Assembly (NCBI GenBank): GCA_963814985.1 | Contig: CAWFFV010000090.1 | Span: 1 to 38,549 of the forward strand | Length of the DNA: 38,549 bases | DNA from: CAWFFV01 sp963814985 | GTDB lineage: Bacteria > Chloroflexota > Ktedonobacteria > Ktedonobacterales > Ktedonobacteraceae | Direction of reading: 5' to 3' | Shown here: positions 17,270 to 26,015 of the stretch, in pieces | Numbering within the stretch: position 1 is the first letter of the stretch | Layout: each line of letters opens with the position of its first letter | Translations under genes and position numbers: made by a program | Notes under the pieces: generated by a model | The model's input: only the letters and a program-made list of their open reading frames with translations | Databases searched by the model: none | What the model was told of the DNA's origin: nothing

Positions 17270-18112
17270 CTATGCCAGCAAGACTGCTGCCTTGACCGCC
17301 GTGTTGGCGAGGGAACCGATACCACCGCCCTGGCCTCCTGCCGATGCACCAAAGCGTGCGAGCAGGGCTGGAATCTCGGCGGTCATGTTCAGCATGGCAA
17401 TAGCCAGGATGAAGCCTGTTAACCCCGTCTGTTTCGTGGCGACCAGGAACTGAAAACCCAATCCGAAGGTCAGAAACTGGACAAATTGCTCGAAGATGGT
17501 GATCACGTACATGCGAACCCAGGACGAGAATACGGGTGCGGTTGCCGGGTGAAACGAGGTCAGGAACGCAGGCCCGGAGAGGACAAAGAGAACGTTAAAA
17601 CGAATGATTCTCTTGATCGCCTGGAAGATGACCCGGAAGAGGCCAATGCCAAACACGATAGTCAGGACGATGGTGAGAATCACTGCCTGCCCACTATGAA
17701 AGAGTTGCCCATTGTTGACCTGACGAATGAAATCCTGGACGTTTGCCCGGACGATCCCGCACAACAGGTTGTTAAGAATGAGGAGGTCTTCACCGATCAG
17801 TGCCGACAGGTGGATGAGGATCGCCGTCAAGATCGCTTTGGAAACGAACTGACCAACGGGCATGCGTAAGGTGCCCGTACTATCCCCATACATCATTTGA
17901 ATGGCTCCAATCACAATGAACAAACCAAGGAGCACATCAGCTACAGTCGTCATTGTCCTCCATCCTCCCATGACAATGGCATTCTGTGTGGTGAACTGCA
18001 GGGGTGTGCTCACCATCAGGTTTACCAGCGGTTGGATCGGGTTGCTCAGCGTGTTCATCGCCTCGGTAATCCGATCCACAATCCATTGCAAAAGGTTAAA
18101 TCCCAAGATCAT
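17270..18112 (-). CDS. VirB6/TrbL-like polytopic T4SS protein
   Basis: 280 residues with about five to six membrane helices, including TTVADVLLGLFIVIGAIQMM, ILTAILIHLSALIGEDLLIL, AVILTIVLTIVFGIGLF and FGLGFQFLVATKQTGLTG. It ends in a Gly-rich segment. This is the expected channel component of a minimal conjugation system and is the first gene of the minus-strand operon. The start at 18112 follows GAAACGAGAAGAAAC, a weak purine-rich site. The conserved upstream element (18248-18280) lies 136 bases before it. The next gene follows 34 bases downstream. Confidence 0.75.
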   Translation of the reverse strand: MILGFNLLQWIVDRITEAMNTLSNPIQPLVNLMVSTPLQFTTQNAIVMGGWRTMTTVADVLLGLFIVIGAIQMMYGDSTGTLRMPVGQFVSKAILTAILIHLSALIGEDLLILNNLLCGIVRANVQDFIRQVNNGQLFHSGQAVILTIVLTIVFGIGLFRVIFQAIKRIIRFNVLFVLSGPAFLTSFHPATAPVFSSWVRMYVITIFEQFVQFLTFGLGFQFLVATKQTGLTGFILAIAMLNMTAEIPALLARFGASAGGQGGGIGSLANTAVKAAVLLA

Positions 18113-18247
18113 TGTTTCTTCTCGTTTCTACGGCTATGTTGCCTGGCTTCTGTACCAGCACACATGCTTCGATGTCCAGCATAGCAAGCCGCACCGGGCT
18201 GAAAGCAGAACCGGATGTGGTCGACGAACAGTCACAGGGCAAAACAG

Positions 18248-18280
18248 AACCTGAAAATGACCGGGAAGGAAACCAGGAAG
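18248..18280 (-). promoter_or_regulatory. Conserved upstream element, copy B (conjugation operon)
   Basis: The minus strand reads GG-TTTCCTTCCCGGTCATTTTC-AGG, differing from the rpoC copy at one central base. It lies 136 bases upstream of the first conjugation gene in the same orientation as transcription. A TATGCT sequence at 18178-18183 (minus) could serve as a -10 box between element and start. The remaining gap 18113-18677 holds no supported gene. Confidence 0.55.
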
Positions 18281-18677
18281 ACTGAAAGAGGAGCACGATT
18301 TACTATTCTCTGTAAGATGTGTCAATATGGAATGCGAGGAGCTGGTAAAAGCGCAGTAGATCAGTCCGATGGGTGAATGCGCCCCAATCCGAGCTACGGT
18401 GGAGTTGTGTGTAACCTTCGATGCATAAGAAAAGGCATGCGCAAATTCTGGAGCAGACCTTCATGTCTACGCGCTTCTGAAGCGGCTGGAGTTGTGTCCT
18501 TTTCAGATGGCACTCACCAATATGTGTGTCATATCCGTTGGTAGTGTTCTGCAAATTACAGGAAATTTTGGCTTTTATGTATCCTCGCTGATGAAAAAGT
18601 GGTATTGTGAAAAGAAATACATCGCCTGGATGATATGAATAAGAGTACTCCAGGTAAGAGCAAGATATCAGGAATAC

Positions 18678-19109
18678 ATGGACCGAAAGGTATTTGATCC
18701 GATGAGGTTTTCTTTCGCAGCATTCCCAAGGGGTAAAAAACTGGTACGCATCACCCTGGGTATCCTCTTCATTTTCGCCTCTCTCTTTCACTTCATTGCT
18801 TCAGATGTAGAGCTACGACTTATTCCGCGCTTTCTGCCCTGGCGGCGGGCAGCGCTCTACATCACTGGCATCTTTGAACTTTTGGGAGGCATCGGTCTCC
18901 TGACCTCTCGTTTTCAGGGAGTAGCGGGACAAGGGCTAGCCGCCTTGCTGGTCGCTATATTTCCCGCTAATGTCTATCACACTTTTACGCGAAAGCAGTT
19001 TCACGGCTTAACACGCTCACCACTCTATCATCTAGCCCGTTGGCCGATGCAGGGCGTACTCATCTGGTGGGTCCTGTGGTGTAGTCGGAAAGAAAAGTCG
19101 TGCCACTGA
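18678..19109 (+). CDS. DoxX-like small membrane protein
   Basis: 143 residues from ATG 18678, which follows AGGA by five bases; ATG 18702 is an alternative. Four hydrophobic helices are visible: ITLGILFIFASLFHFIA, AALYITGIFELLGGIGLLTS, AGQGLAALLVAIFPANVYH and WPMQGVLIWWVLW. The pattern (L-x-G-x-L-F-x2-AS-x2-HF, then ITGIFELLGGIGLL and NVYH) is that of DoxX/DoxD-like membrane proteins, whose roles are mostly redox-related or unknown. It is monocistronic, with no recognised partner. Confidence 0.75.
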   Translation: MDRKVFDPMRFSFAAFPRGKKLVRITLGILFIFASLFHFIASDVELRLIPRFLPWRRAALYITGIFELLGGIGLLTSRFQGVAGQGLAALLVAIFPANVYHTFTRKQFHGLTRSPLYHLARWPMQGVLIWWVLWCSRKEKSCH

Positions 19110-19612
19110 TCTCTTCGGGTGTTCAGAGCTGCAAAAGACGTTCATCTTGATGTATTTTGCTCAGGCGAGACGAAGATCATGAGTGTCGTTGAAAGGTTTG
19201 TGCTCAGGATCAGCGATGATGCGTAAGAGCGTGTGAATTGTTGCCGATGCAGGGAAATCGAAGGTGAGACGTGGTTTTGCTAACCAGGTCAGTGCTTTTT
19301 CAGTGGTAGTGCTCATAACAAACAGCAGTGAGGAAGCAGAAGAACTATATGTTGGCAGTCTATGCAGAAACTTGAGTGATATGTGAAACACCAATGAACT
19401 GTGACTTGTCTGTCCTTAATACGCTCTCACGAAAGATCCAAAACAGAGAGTGATTGCTCTTCTCAAACCAACTAGATGACAAAGGAAGATGTAACAACAA
19501 ACTCACTTCCTCTTTGTGAAGGAATTTATGCGGTTTCGCGTTTAAAGGATATTGCTTGCGTCCAAAAGCGCCAACAATCCTTGCAAGTCACACAAGCAAT
19601 ATACACTAGCCC
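19110..19612. other. Intergenic region, no supported gene
   Basis: About 500 bases. Short frames (a minus frame at 19161-19394 and a plus frame at 19476-19739) lack ribosome binding sites and family features, and the second overlaps the helicase end. No terminator with a clear T tract was found. Confidence 0.4.
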
Positions 19613-21652
19613 TTATTTCGTAAAAGTAATTTTTTGCATTTCCCCACATTTGGCATCACAAACCAACAGTACGCGCTGCGGGTTATCTCGCAGTCGCAGA
19701 GAGGTCGAACTTCCGCAGCGAGGACAGATACAGTTTTGAAATTGCTTGACCTGCCGAAGATGTTCTAACGATATCTTTTCTTTGCACTTATGCTTGTAAG
19801 TAGAATAATTCGGGCATCCATAAAATGCACCATAAGGACCATTTTTGGCAATTAAAGGGAGATCACAGTCACAGAGCGCAGTTATCACAGGTAACGCCTC
19901 AACTGAAATTTCAATTGTTTTCAGTTTCTCAAACATAGCATCATCGATAAACACCTTTTTTTCATGATCCTCGCTCGAGTAAAGTAAATCTCTGAGTTTT
20001 TCTTGTACAATACGAGGAGTAGTAATCCGTAATCCGCTCTCTCTGGTATCGCGATAAGATAAGGAGTTCAAACTCCCATCATAGACTACCTTTTCATCAA
20101 TGAAAATCAGTTTCTCGTGCATTTTAGATCTATAGAGAAGCTCTATACCAGCATCTTTAACCAATTTGGCAGCCCTGATACTCCACTGTTTGCTTTCTTC
20201 CGTTGGTTTTGTATAGACCTTTACGCTTACACCTCTTCTTTGCTGTTTAACCAATAAATCGAGCATAGACTTTACTCTTTCCTCGGTTATAAATGGGCTG
20301 GCAATAACGATGCTCGTCTGGGCTCTTTGGATATCTTGTTCAAAGAGCTTGTAAAACGTTTTTTCGGTGAAAGACTCTATTTCACTGAGTTTTTCATTCT
20401 TTGCAGGTGGAATTACAAGTACATCTTCTCTAATATCTGCGCTATTGAGGTGTAACGTGACATTATCAACAAGTGACTTCTGTTCACCAACCTTTTTTAT
20501 GAATGAGGCAAATGGCATACCCACAATATTGAGAGATGGGACAATTGCAGCCTTAGCAGCATCTTCCACCGCCAAATACAACGTAGATCCTGGCATATTC
20601 CGCCGAATATAGTTACGGTTAGCCACGATAATCAGCTTTTGCCTTGGTCGAGTCACAGCTACGTTTATCAAGCGCATGGAGGCAGAGTTCTTAGAACCCG
20701 AAAGAAAACGACCTGGCCCCAGACCTGGGGATTGGACGGTATCAAAAATGACAACATCAAACTCCAATCCCTGAAAACGATGGACAGTACCTGCTCGAAT
20801 TTGGCCTTTAAGGTTTGCATCCTCATTAATCAATTTCTGTAATAATTGTGCTTGAGGTGCATAGGGCGTCACAATGCCAATACAAGGCTCTGACTTTTTT
20901 TCTATCTCTGGGACAGAATTCAGCGCCTTACGAGCCAGCGCAATAGAACATAGCGCATGATAAAAATTTCTGCGTGAGTCCCCTTTTGCAGATGCGACTG
21001 GAGATGCATCCTGTGTATCACACAGGATAAGAGGAAATGCAGGTAATGGCTCTATTGGTTTTAGCTTCTCCCTAAAATCATCTTGCAACATCCTATTATA
21101 AACATGTTCATTAGCAATCACAGAGATTTGTGGATGCATACGCGATTGAACATCGAGCAGAACACTATGATGAGACCCATATTCAGCAGCGTCCTTTAAA
21201 CTAATACCCATGAGTTCAAACAAATCACGGCCTAACCACTTTTTAGCTAAAGGGGTATCCGCAGAAACAATTGGTGCCAGTTGTTGTGGATCACCTATCA
21301 GAGTTACAGAGCTATCGGCATGTGAAGCTGCTATATAGACAAGTGGAAGGGAAGCCATTGAAACTTCATCCAGAAGCACAGCATCAAAGCGTCTGCCAGC
21401 AATGGTCTTATTCATATATGTATTACTTAAAGTTGTGCCTACCACACGAGCTTGCAAAACAATGCGTTGCTCAATTTTACTGAGATCAATACTATCAAGT
21501 CGTTTCTTAAGTGTAGCACGTTGATCTACTAAATATTGCTTTTCCTGCTGATATGCCTGCTGTTGCTCTTTGTATGCGGCCTCAATTTCCGCAAGAGCAT
21601 GTTGAGAAGCATTGATCTGCTCACTGAGACGCTGAATTCTGTTTTGTTGCAT
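19613..21652 (-). CDS. SF1 helicase-PLD fusion, C-terminal segment
   Basis: 679 residues forming the main part of a large helicase-nuclease. In order: the end of a coiled coil; motif II FDAVLLDEVSMASLP; motif III LIGDPQQLAPIV; motif IV GIVTPYAPQAQLL; motif V GTVHRFQGLEFDVVIFD; and motif VI RLINVAVTRPRQKLIIVAN, all of the Upf1/Dna2-like SF1 type. A phospholipase D-type domain follows with SKMHEKLIFID (H-x-K-x4-D) and YDGSLNSLSY. Two zinc ribbons end the protein, GPYGAFYGCPNYSTYKHKC (topoisomerase-like) and CICPRCG with VCDAKCGE. Helicase plus PLD in one protein is the described layout of type II Mokosh phage defence, which fits best. It joins 21621-21974 by a frameshift near 21650. Confidence 0.85.
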   Translation of the reverse strand: MQQNRIQRLSEQINASQHALAEIEAAYKEQQQAYQQEKQYLVDQRATLKKRLDSIDLSKIEQRIVLQARVVGTTLSNTYMNKTIAGRRFDAVLLDEVSMASLPLVYIAASHADSSVTLIGDPQQLAPIVSADTPLAKKWLGRDLFELMGISLKDAAEYGSHHSVLLDVQSRMHPQISVIANEHVYNRMLQDDFREKLKPIEPLPAFPLILCDTQDASPVASAKGDSRRNFYHALCSIALARKALNSVPEIEKKSEPCIGIVTPYAPQAQLLQKLINEDANLKGQIRAGTVHRFQGLEFDVVIFDTVQSPGLGPGRFLSGSKNSASMRLINVAVTRPRQKLIIVANRNYIRRNMPGSTLYLAVEDAAKAAIVPSLNIVGMPFASFIKKVGEQKSLVDNVTLHLNSADIREDVLVIPPAKNEKLSEIESFTEKTFYKLFEQDIQRAQTSIVIASPFITEERVKSMLDLLVKQQRRGVSVKVYTKPTEESKQWSIRAAKLVKDAGIELLYRSKMHEKLIFIDEKVVYDGSLNSLSYRDTRESGLRITTPRIVQEKLRDLLYSSEDHEKKVFIDDAMFEKLKTIEISVEALPVITALCDCDLPLIAKNGPYGAFYGCPNYSTYKHKCKEKISLEHLRQVKQFQNCICPRCGSSTSLRLRDNPQRVLLVCDAKCGEMQKITFTK

Positions 21653-21974
21653 CGGATGTAGTGCTCAATTCGGTATTTATGCGCTTGAGCTCTTCCTCGC
21701 AGAACCGTTTTTTCTGCTTACATTGAGAAAGCGTTGTATGTCTTTGCGCAAGATCATTTTGCAAGTGCTCAAGCATTTGTTCTGCTTCGTACACCGCTTG
21801 AGCTACTTCGGCCACCTTTTGTTCTAATCCTGCCAGATTGATACCTTTAAACAAACGCTTCACTTTACCCATGGCACGTGCCTCAAGCAACTGAGAAAGC
21901 AATTTTTGTTCACCTTGTTTGTGTACTACAAGAGCCGCTTTTGTTTCTTCGACTCCGGCCCTGACTTCCAGCAA
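21621..21974 (-). CDS. SF1 helicase-PLD fusion, coiled-coil segment
   Basis: Usable from about 21960 to 21650. It is a Lys/Glu/Gln-rich heptad-like region (KQGEQKLLSQLLEARAMG, GLEQKVAEVAQAVYEAEQ) forming part of the long coiled-coil insertion between helicase motifs Ia and II. It continues 21910-22545 (QYL to LEVRAGVEETKAAL) and feeds into 19613-21652 after STTSDATKQN. Both joints are one-base slips. Confidence 0.7.
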   Translation of the reverse strand: MLEVRAGVEETKAALVVHKQGEQKLLSQLLEARAMGKVKRLFKGINLAGLEQKVAEVAQAVYEAEQMLEHLQNDLAQRHTTLSQCKQKKRFCEEELKRINTELSTTSDATKQNSASQ

Positions 21975-22545
21975 GATACTGGTTAGCCTCTGTCAATTCA
22001 TGCCCGATCTTTTGCAAATCAAGAACGAACTTATCTTTCTGAGATCGAAGTGACGAAATACGTCGACGTTCTTCCTGCTCCAGAGAGTCCAACTCTTTTT
22101 GTAGCGACGCTAGTTGTCTTTCGAGGTCTGTACGCTGGAACCGATACTGCTCCTCATTTTGTGATTGTCGCAATGAAGCAATTTTCTGATCAAGCTCAGA
22201 TAGCGATTTTTTGAGGCTTTCACGTTGCTGATGTAAAGTAACGCCCAGAAGTTGAGCAACCTTTGGTAAATAGACTTCGGCGTATTTCTCTTTCTGCTTT
22301 AATTCATCTTTTTGCACAGTCCCATAACGCACTACCTGACCTTGCCCCAGCAACCCCTTATTGCCAGTATCTTTACAAAGATCACACAGCTTCATGATGG
22401 CATTATCGATAGCAATATTAGTATGTGCAACGATTAATACCGCACGATCTGCACGCAAATGCTCCAGTGCGATAGCTGCCAATGTTAAGGTTTTTCCTGT
22501 TCCAGGAGGGCCAACAATATAGGTTACTTCTCCGCCAAGCGCCAT
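21910..22545 (-). CDS. SF1 helicase-PLD fusion, Walker A segment
   Basis: This begins with MALGGEVTYIVGPPGTGKTL, the Walker A region of Upf1-like helicases, then motif Ia VLIVAHTNIAIDNAIMKL, followed by the start of the coiled-coil insertion. The ATG at 22545 is not the real start: in the same frame just upstream is NQEKAAR, the usual Q-motif-like entry before AL-G-VTYI. That stretch joins FGNVTPHK if one G is restored near 22573 (AAG to AAGG). The true N-terminus is in 22621-23070. Confidence 0.75.
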   Translation of the reverse strand: MALGGEVTYIVGPPGTGKTLTLAAIALEHLRADRAVLIVAHTNIAIDNAIMKLCDLCKDTGNKGLLGQGQVVRYGTVQKDELKQKEKYAEVYLPKVAQLLGVTLHQQRESLKKSLSELDQKIASLRQSQNEEQYRFQRTDLERQLASLQKELDSLEQEERRRISSLRSQKDKFVLDLQKIGHELTEANQYLAGSQGRSRRNKSGSCSTQTR

Positions 22546-22620
22546 TCGAGCAGCTTTCTCCTGATTCTCTTATGAGGAGTAACATTGCCAAATTTGACCG
22601 AAGAAGAATAGCTATTTTCC

Positions 22621-23070
22621 CTATATGGCAATAAGCCGAAAGCTCTTTGAACCTAGCTTTGCACTGCCCCCATTAACCTGTTTTAAAGCATCTTGTAAGC
22701 GTTTTAAAAGTTCAGTTGAGTCATCATAGAAATCAATCTGCCGTAGCATATCCGGAGGAAGGGCAGCATCGGAGGTAATAGTAATCGTGGTTCCCGTTGA
22801 GTTGACAACCGTACAGTTAATTTTCTCTGTAGTGTTGTTAGCTACAGTAAGTGGAGTATCATCTTGTGGTTCCCATGGCTCTGTCAGTGTAAATTGGTAA
22901 ATATACTGGCCATTTTCCTCAGTATGTAATGTACCATCAGTGCCCGTATGTTTTATTCGTTTAGATTTCGTTTGTTTGACTATTTCATCGGCGATCGCTT
23001 GATCCATTTCCGCGAGCATATGCTGAAGATCTACTGGTTTGTTTTGTTCAGGGGCTGATGACAGACTCAT
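22621..23070 (-). CDS. SF1 helicase-PLD fusion, N-terminal segment
   Basis: About 150 residues from ATG 23070, which has GAGGAGAT a few bases upstream; a longer frame reaches 23133 without such a site. The region after about residue 50 (YIYQFTLTEPWEPQDDTPLT, then CTVVNSTGTTITITSDAALP and LLKRLQDALKQV) is like the small beta-barrel and stalk that precede the motor in Upf1/COG1112-type helicases. It leaves frame at about 22632 (AGCTTTCGG) and continues as GLLPYRENSYSSSVKFGNV toward the Walker A segment. The complete gene would span 19613-23070, about 1150 residues, transcribed alone. Confidence 0.7.
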   Translation of the reverse strand: MSLSSAPEQNKPVDLQHMLAEMDQAIADEIVKQTKSKRIKHTGTDGTLHTEENGQYIYQFTLTEPWEPQDDTPLTVANNTTEKINCTVVNSTGTTITITSDAALPPDMLRQIDFYDDSTELLKRLQDALKQVNGGSAKLGSKSFRLIAI

Positions 23071-23384
23071 CAAAAATATCTCCTCACTAACATTGCCATT
23101 AGGGATAGATAAGCACCAATACATGATATGCAATGAGTAATAGTGGTATAACTCTAATCAATGTTAAAGGTAGTATGAAAGTTGGTAGATTGCAAAACTC
23201 TATTCTATTGCTTTCTGCTTATCTTTTAATTGATGAGTATCATTATATGATTTTCTCCGCAGAAATACTAGAGGAATGCCCTTCTATCACACAGGTCGGT
23301 GTGTTGTAGCCAGATTTTCGGGTGATCCGCACTTTGGCTGCTACACTCACTTTTGAAAACTGCTACGCTTAACTCTCACCTGTA

Positions 23385-23418
23385 AGCTCCTTCCCTGCCG
23401 TTTTCTTGCCGCGTTCTG
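23385..23418 (+). promoter_or_regulatory. Degenerate upstream element, copy D
   Basis: The sequence TCCTTCCCTGCCGTTTTCT, then TGCCGCGTTCTG, matches copy C (31878-31920) at about 26 of 35 positions, same strand as the gene at 23613 and 195 bases before its start. A CTGACT, 16 bases, TAGAGT pair downstream (about 23440-23470) could be a promoter. The rest of the gap 23071-23612 has no gene. Confidence 0.35.
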
Positions 23419-23612
23419 GTCATACATCTGCTCCATACCTGCTGACTCACCGGGCAGTCATGCTAGAGTAAGGGTAGTTCTCATGAGAAAAAAGAAATCC
23501 CCTGCACAGCAACTCCCGTAGAGACGTACCTGTGCCTGGGAGATAGCACAGGAAGATGCTCTATTGAGGATGGGAGGTAGTCAGGGGCATACACAACGCA
23601 AGGAGATCTTCC

Positions 23613-23963
23613 ATGACCTGGTGGATTATCGGTGCAATGGTCGTCGTAGTGCTGACCATTGGTGTCATCAATGCCTGGGTCTTTGAGCGATCCCAGGCAA
23701 AAGAGCGACAGGACCTGGAGGTCCGCTTCAAAGGTGTTGTCACAGATCTGTATCGTCTCAGGCAGGTGATCCGTGGGTCGGAGAATCCGGAAGCAGAGTT
23801 GCTCGAACCATTCCGACTGCTTGATGCGCAGCGGTTTGTCCTGGACAAATTGATCTGTATGCTGCAAGGCATGGTACCTCACAATCGCATCAAAGCTTGT
23901 GAGGTTGCTCTCGTCGAAGCGGAAGTCCAACGGCTCTGGAGCCTCTATTATGCCACCAAATAG
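23613..23963 (+). CDS. Small N-terminally membrane-anchored protein
   Basis: 116 residues from ATG 23613, preceded by AAGGAGATCTTCC. One N-terminal helix (WWIIGAMVVVVLTIGVINAW) is followed by a basic, helical cytoplasmic domain (KERQDLEVRFKGVVTDLYRL and a C-terminal amphipathic part). No family is recognised. It is the first of three plus-strand genes for membrane-linked helical proteins, preceded by the degenerate copy of the conserved element. Confidence 0.75.
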   Translation: MTWWIIGAMVVVVLTIGVINAWVFERSQAKERQDLEVRFKGVVTDLYRLRQVIRGSENPEAELLEPFRLLDAQRFVLDKLICMLQGMVPHNRIKACEVALVEAEVQRLWSLYYATK

Positions 23964-24051
23964 TCTCTTGATTGCTGTCCTTTTATTGTAGTTTCTTGTT
24001 CTTGTAGTACGCATCAATTTTCTTCATTCACTTGTTCGTTGTATAACGCCG

Positions 24052-24125
24052 TGCACAGGTATTTTCCCTAGTGGAACCATCCCTGTGCATAGCGAATAAC
24101 GCTGTTGTACAGGGATGCTCTTTTT
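24052..24125 (+). promoter_or_regulatory. Possible attenuator: alternative hairpins with T run
   Basis: TGCACAGG (24052-24059) can pair with CCTGTGCA (24082-24089). The latter can instead form part of a longer stem, CCCTGTGCATAGCG (24081-24094) with 24100-24114, followed by CTCTTTTT (24118-24125). The two folds exclude each other, and the second resembles an intrinsic terminator. It sits 50 bases before the next gene, so it could terminate after 23963 or attenuate 24175. Confidence 0.45.
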
Positions 24126-24174
24126 CTGGGATACCAGGTCATAATGCATGGCTATCGAAGAAGGAGACATCCCC

Positions 24175-25023
24175 ATGAAAAATGTTCATCTGAACATTGT
24201 ACCTTTTATTCTCATTGTGGCGGCATCGCAGTTCGTGATTCTGGCAGTTTCGGCGTCTTATCCGATCCTGGCAACGCTACTCACGTTCCTGAGCATTGGT
24301 TGCTCGCTGTATATCCTTCTCTTCTGGGCACTCCCGCTCGTCCTTCGCAAAATATGGGGAAAAGCGGTACAGATCAGGTGGAACAAGCTGTTGCCCCAGC
24401 GGCATACGCTCAAGCGTGAGAAAAAGGCATTGAAGGATCCTATCATTCCCGTAGCGCAACTCAAACACTTACGCAGTAATGTCCAGCGTTTAGGACTGGC
24501 TCTGCATGGCATGACACCGGAGATGGAAAAGGCCCGTCGCACGCACTTTCAGCTACTCGGCAAGGCCCTGCCTTCTCTGACTCTTCCTCCGCAGAACGCC
24601 GTCTTGTATGCTGAGTTCGAGAGCCTGATCAGAATCCTGAACCATTTCGGCTTTCCGTTTCTGGAGAGCGTACGGCTCCAGCAGAAGGATTTCGGTTTTA
24701 TCCAGAAGTGGGAATGTGATCTGCAATCGCGCTTCCTGCAATTGCAGAAGCACTTTCAGGACCAGCAACAGGCAAAGCGATCCGCCTTGTCTACGACAAT
24801 CCAGGCACATCAGTCCATTGGCGTTCTGTACCCTGCGGCACTGAACAATGCCGACTACCAGCGGATTCAGGGAGCCTTAATGCTTCTGGAAAAGATGGTT
24901 CAGGACAGCCGTTGTCCAAAGGAACCGGTGCTGGGCAGCATAGAGGCGATTCAGCGTGACATGAATTGCTTAAGCAAGCGATTGAAGCAAGCTGCCGCAA
25001 TAAATTCTTCTCGTTCTTTGTAG
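24175..25023 (+). CDS. Two-TM protein with helical cytoplasmic domain
   Basis: 282 residues from ATG 24175, with GAAGGAGACATCCCC directly upstream; the in-frame ATG at 24148 lacks a good site. Two membrane helices lie at the N-terminus (FILIVAASQFVILAVSA and LTFLSIGCSLYILLFWALPL). A long basic and helical region follows (KREKKALKDPIIPVAQLKHL, WECDLQSRFLQLQKHFQDQQ). No catalytic motif was found. It probably works with the neighbouring 23613 and 25182 products; all three have strong ribosome binding sites and share orientation. Confidence 0.72.
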   Translation: MKNVHLNIVPFILIVAASQFVILAVSASYPILATLLTFLSIGCSLYILLFWALPLVLRKIWGKAVQIRWNKLLPQRHTLKREKKALKDPIIPVAQLKHLRSNVQRLGLALHGMTPEMEKARRTHFQLLGKALPSLTLPPQNAVLYAEFESLIRILNHFGFPFLESVRLQQKDFGFIQKWECDLQSRFLQLQKHFQDQQQAKRSALSTTIQAHQSIGVLYPAALNNADYQRIQGALMLLEKMVQDSRCPKEPVLGSIEAIQRDMNCLSKRLKQAAAINSSRSL

Positions 25024-25181
25024 TTCGTTTCTTTGTATTCATTCTTATCGTTGTTTTGTATAGATGTACCAGCCGCACAGTGAGACCAGATGCTTCCTGT
25101 GCGGTGGTGCAAACCACGTGCATGGAAGATGCTCTCGGCAATGCTTGGCGGATGAAGATCAACAAAAAGGGAGATACTTCC

Positions 25182-26015
25182 ATGACACTCATCAATGTGA
25201 ACCTGTCTGATGCTCACAACACGTTTGTTGCCTCTCTTGCTGCTATGAACCAACAGAACATCGATCCTGAAGTGCTCGATGAGATGTACCAGGAGAAGCT
25301 CGATCGACTCGATCAGTATATGCACGTGCTTACCCAGCTCGCAGCAGCGGGAATGGAAGAGCAGATCTCCTCTCTCTTGAACACTCTGTTACAGGAATGG
25401 GCGGTGAAAGAGGCGATTGAACTGTTACAGCGTTACCAGGACTGCGTGATCGATCCGGCGCACCAGGGACTGCTGCAATCCTTCTGGGACAAGCTTGGCA
25501 GGCAGCATCAAGCGCTGTCCTCCGAATTGCTCTTGCAGTTAAAGCTCGGCAAGGAACAGCGGGAGCATGCTCAGGAAGAACGCGCCAGGAGCTGGCAAAC
25601 AGCAGCCTTCAGATCCATCGAGAATCAGCAAAGCCAACAGCAAGAGTGGCAAAACACTGTATCTCAGTGGGTACAAGGTCAACAGCAAACGAACCAGCAG
25701 TGGTTCCAGCACCAACAAAACGTGTTCAGTCAACACCAGCAGGCAAACCAGCAATGGGCAAATGTTGCAATGACAGGGGTCCAGCAGGCGCAACTGGGTG
25801 TGAAGCAATGGTATGATTTTGCCACTTCGACTCAGGCCAATGTTGCGAACATGCTGGCGGGTACCGAACAGAGGCAAGCCATGATGGTGGAGCAGGCAGT
25901 CCATAAGACGAACATGAAAAAATGGGTCACGCGGCTCACGATTATTGGTCTGGTGATAGTTGGTATTGTGGCACTCTTCGGGTGCGCATTCTTCGCAATG
26001 ATGCACCTGTATTAG
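25182..26015 (+). CDS. Gln-rich coiled-coil protein with C-terminal membrane anchor
   Basis: 277 residues from ATG 25182, preceded by AAAGGGAGATACTTCC; the open frame back to 24966 overlaps the previous gene and is not favoured. Residues 1-125 are acidic and helical. The middle (about 135-215) is strikingly Gln-rich with repeated QQQEW, NQQW and HQQ motifs and Trp at near-regular spacing. The C-terminus has a single membrane helix (LTIIGLVIVGIVALFGCAFF), so the protein is a tail-anchored type. No family is recognised. Composition suggests a filamentous or oligomerising membrane-surface protein; any link to conjugation is inference. Confidence 0.75.
   Translation: MTLINVNLSDAHNTFVASLAAMNQQNIDPEVLDEMYQEKLDRLDQYMHVLTQLAAAGMEEQISSLLNTLLQEWAVKEAIELLQRYQDCVIDPAHQGLLQSFWDKLGRQHQALSSELLLQLKLGKEQREHAQEERARSWQTAAFRSIENQQSQQQEWQNTVSQWVQGQQQTNQQWFQHQQNVFSQHQQANQQWANVAMTGVQQAQLGVKQWYDFATSTQANVANMLAGTEQRQAMMVEQAVHKTNMKKWVTRLTIIGLVIVGIVALFGCAFFAMMHLY

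Noticed and set aside
18303..18791. 162-residue minus-strand open frame
   Set aside because: It overlaps the convincing DoxX-like gene, starts without a ribosome binding site and has Cys/His/Tyr-rich composition typical of antisense translation.
23300..23350. Possible tRNA-like fold (GTAGCCA ... TGGCTGCTAC)
   Set aside because: Only a single bulged stem is present, with no T-arm, anticodon arm or CCA context.
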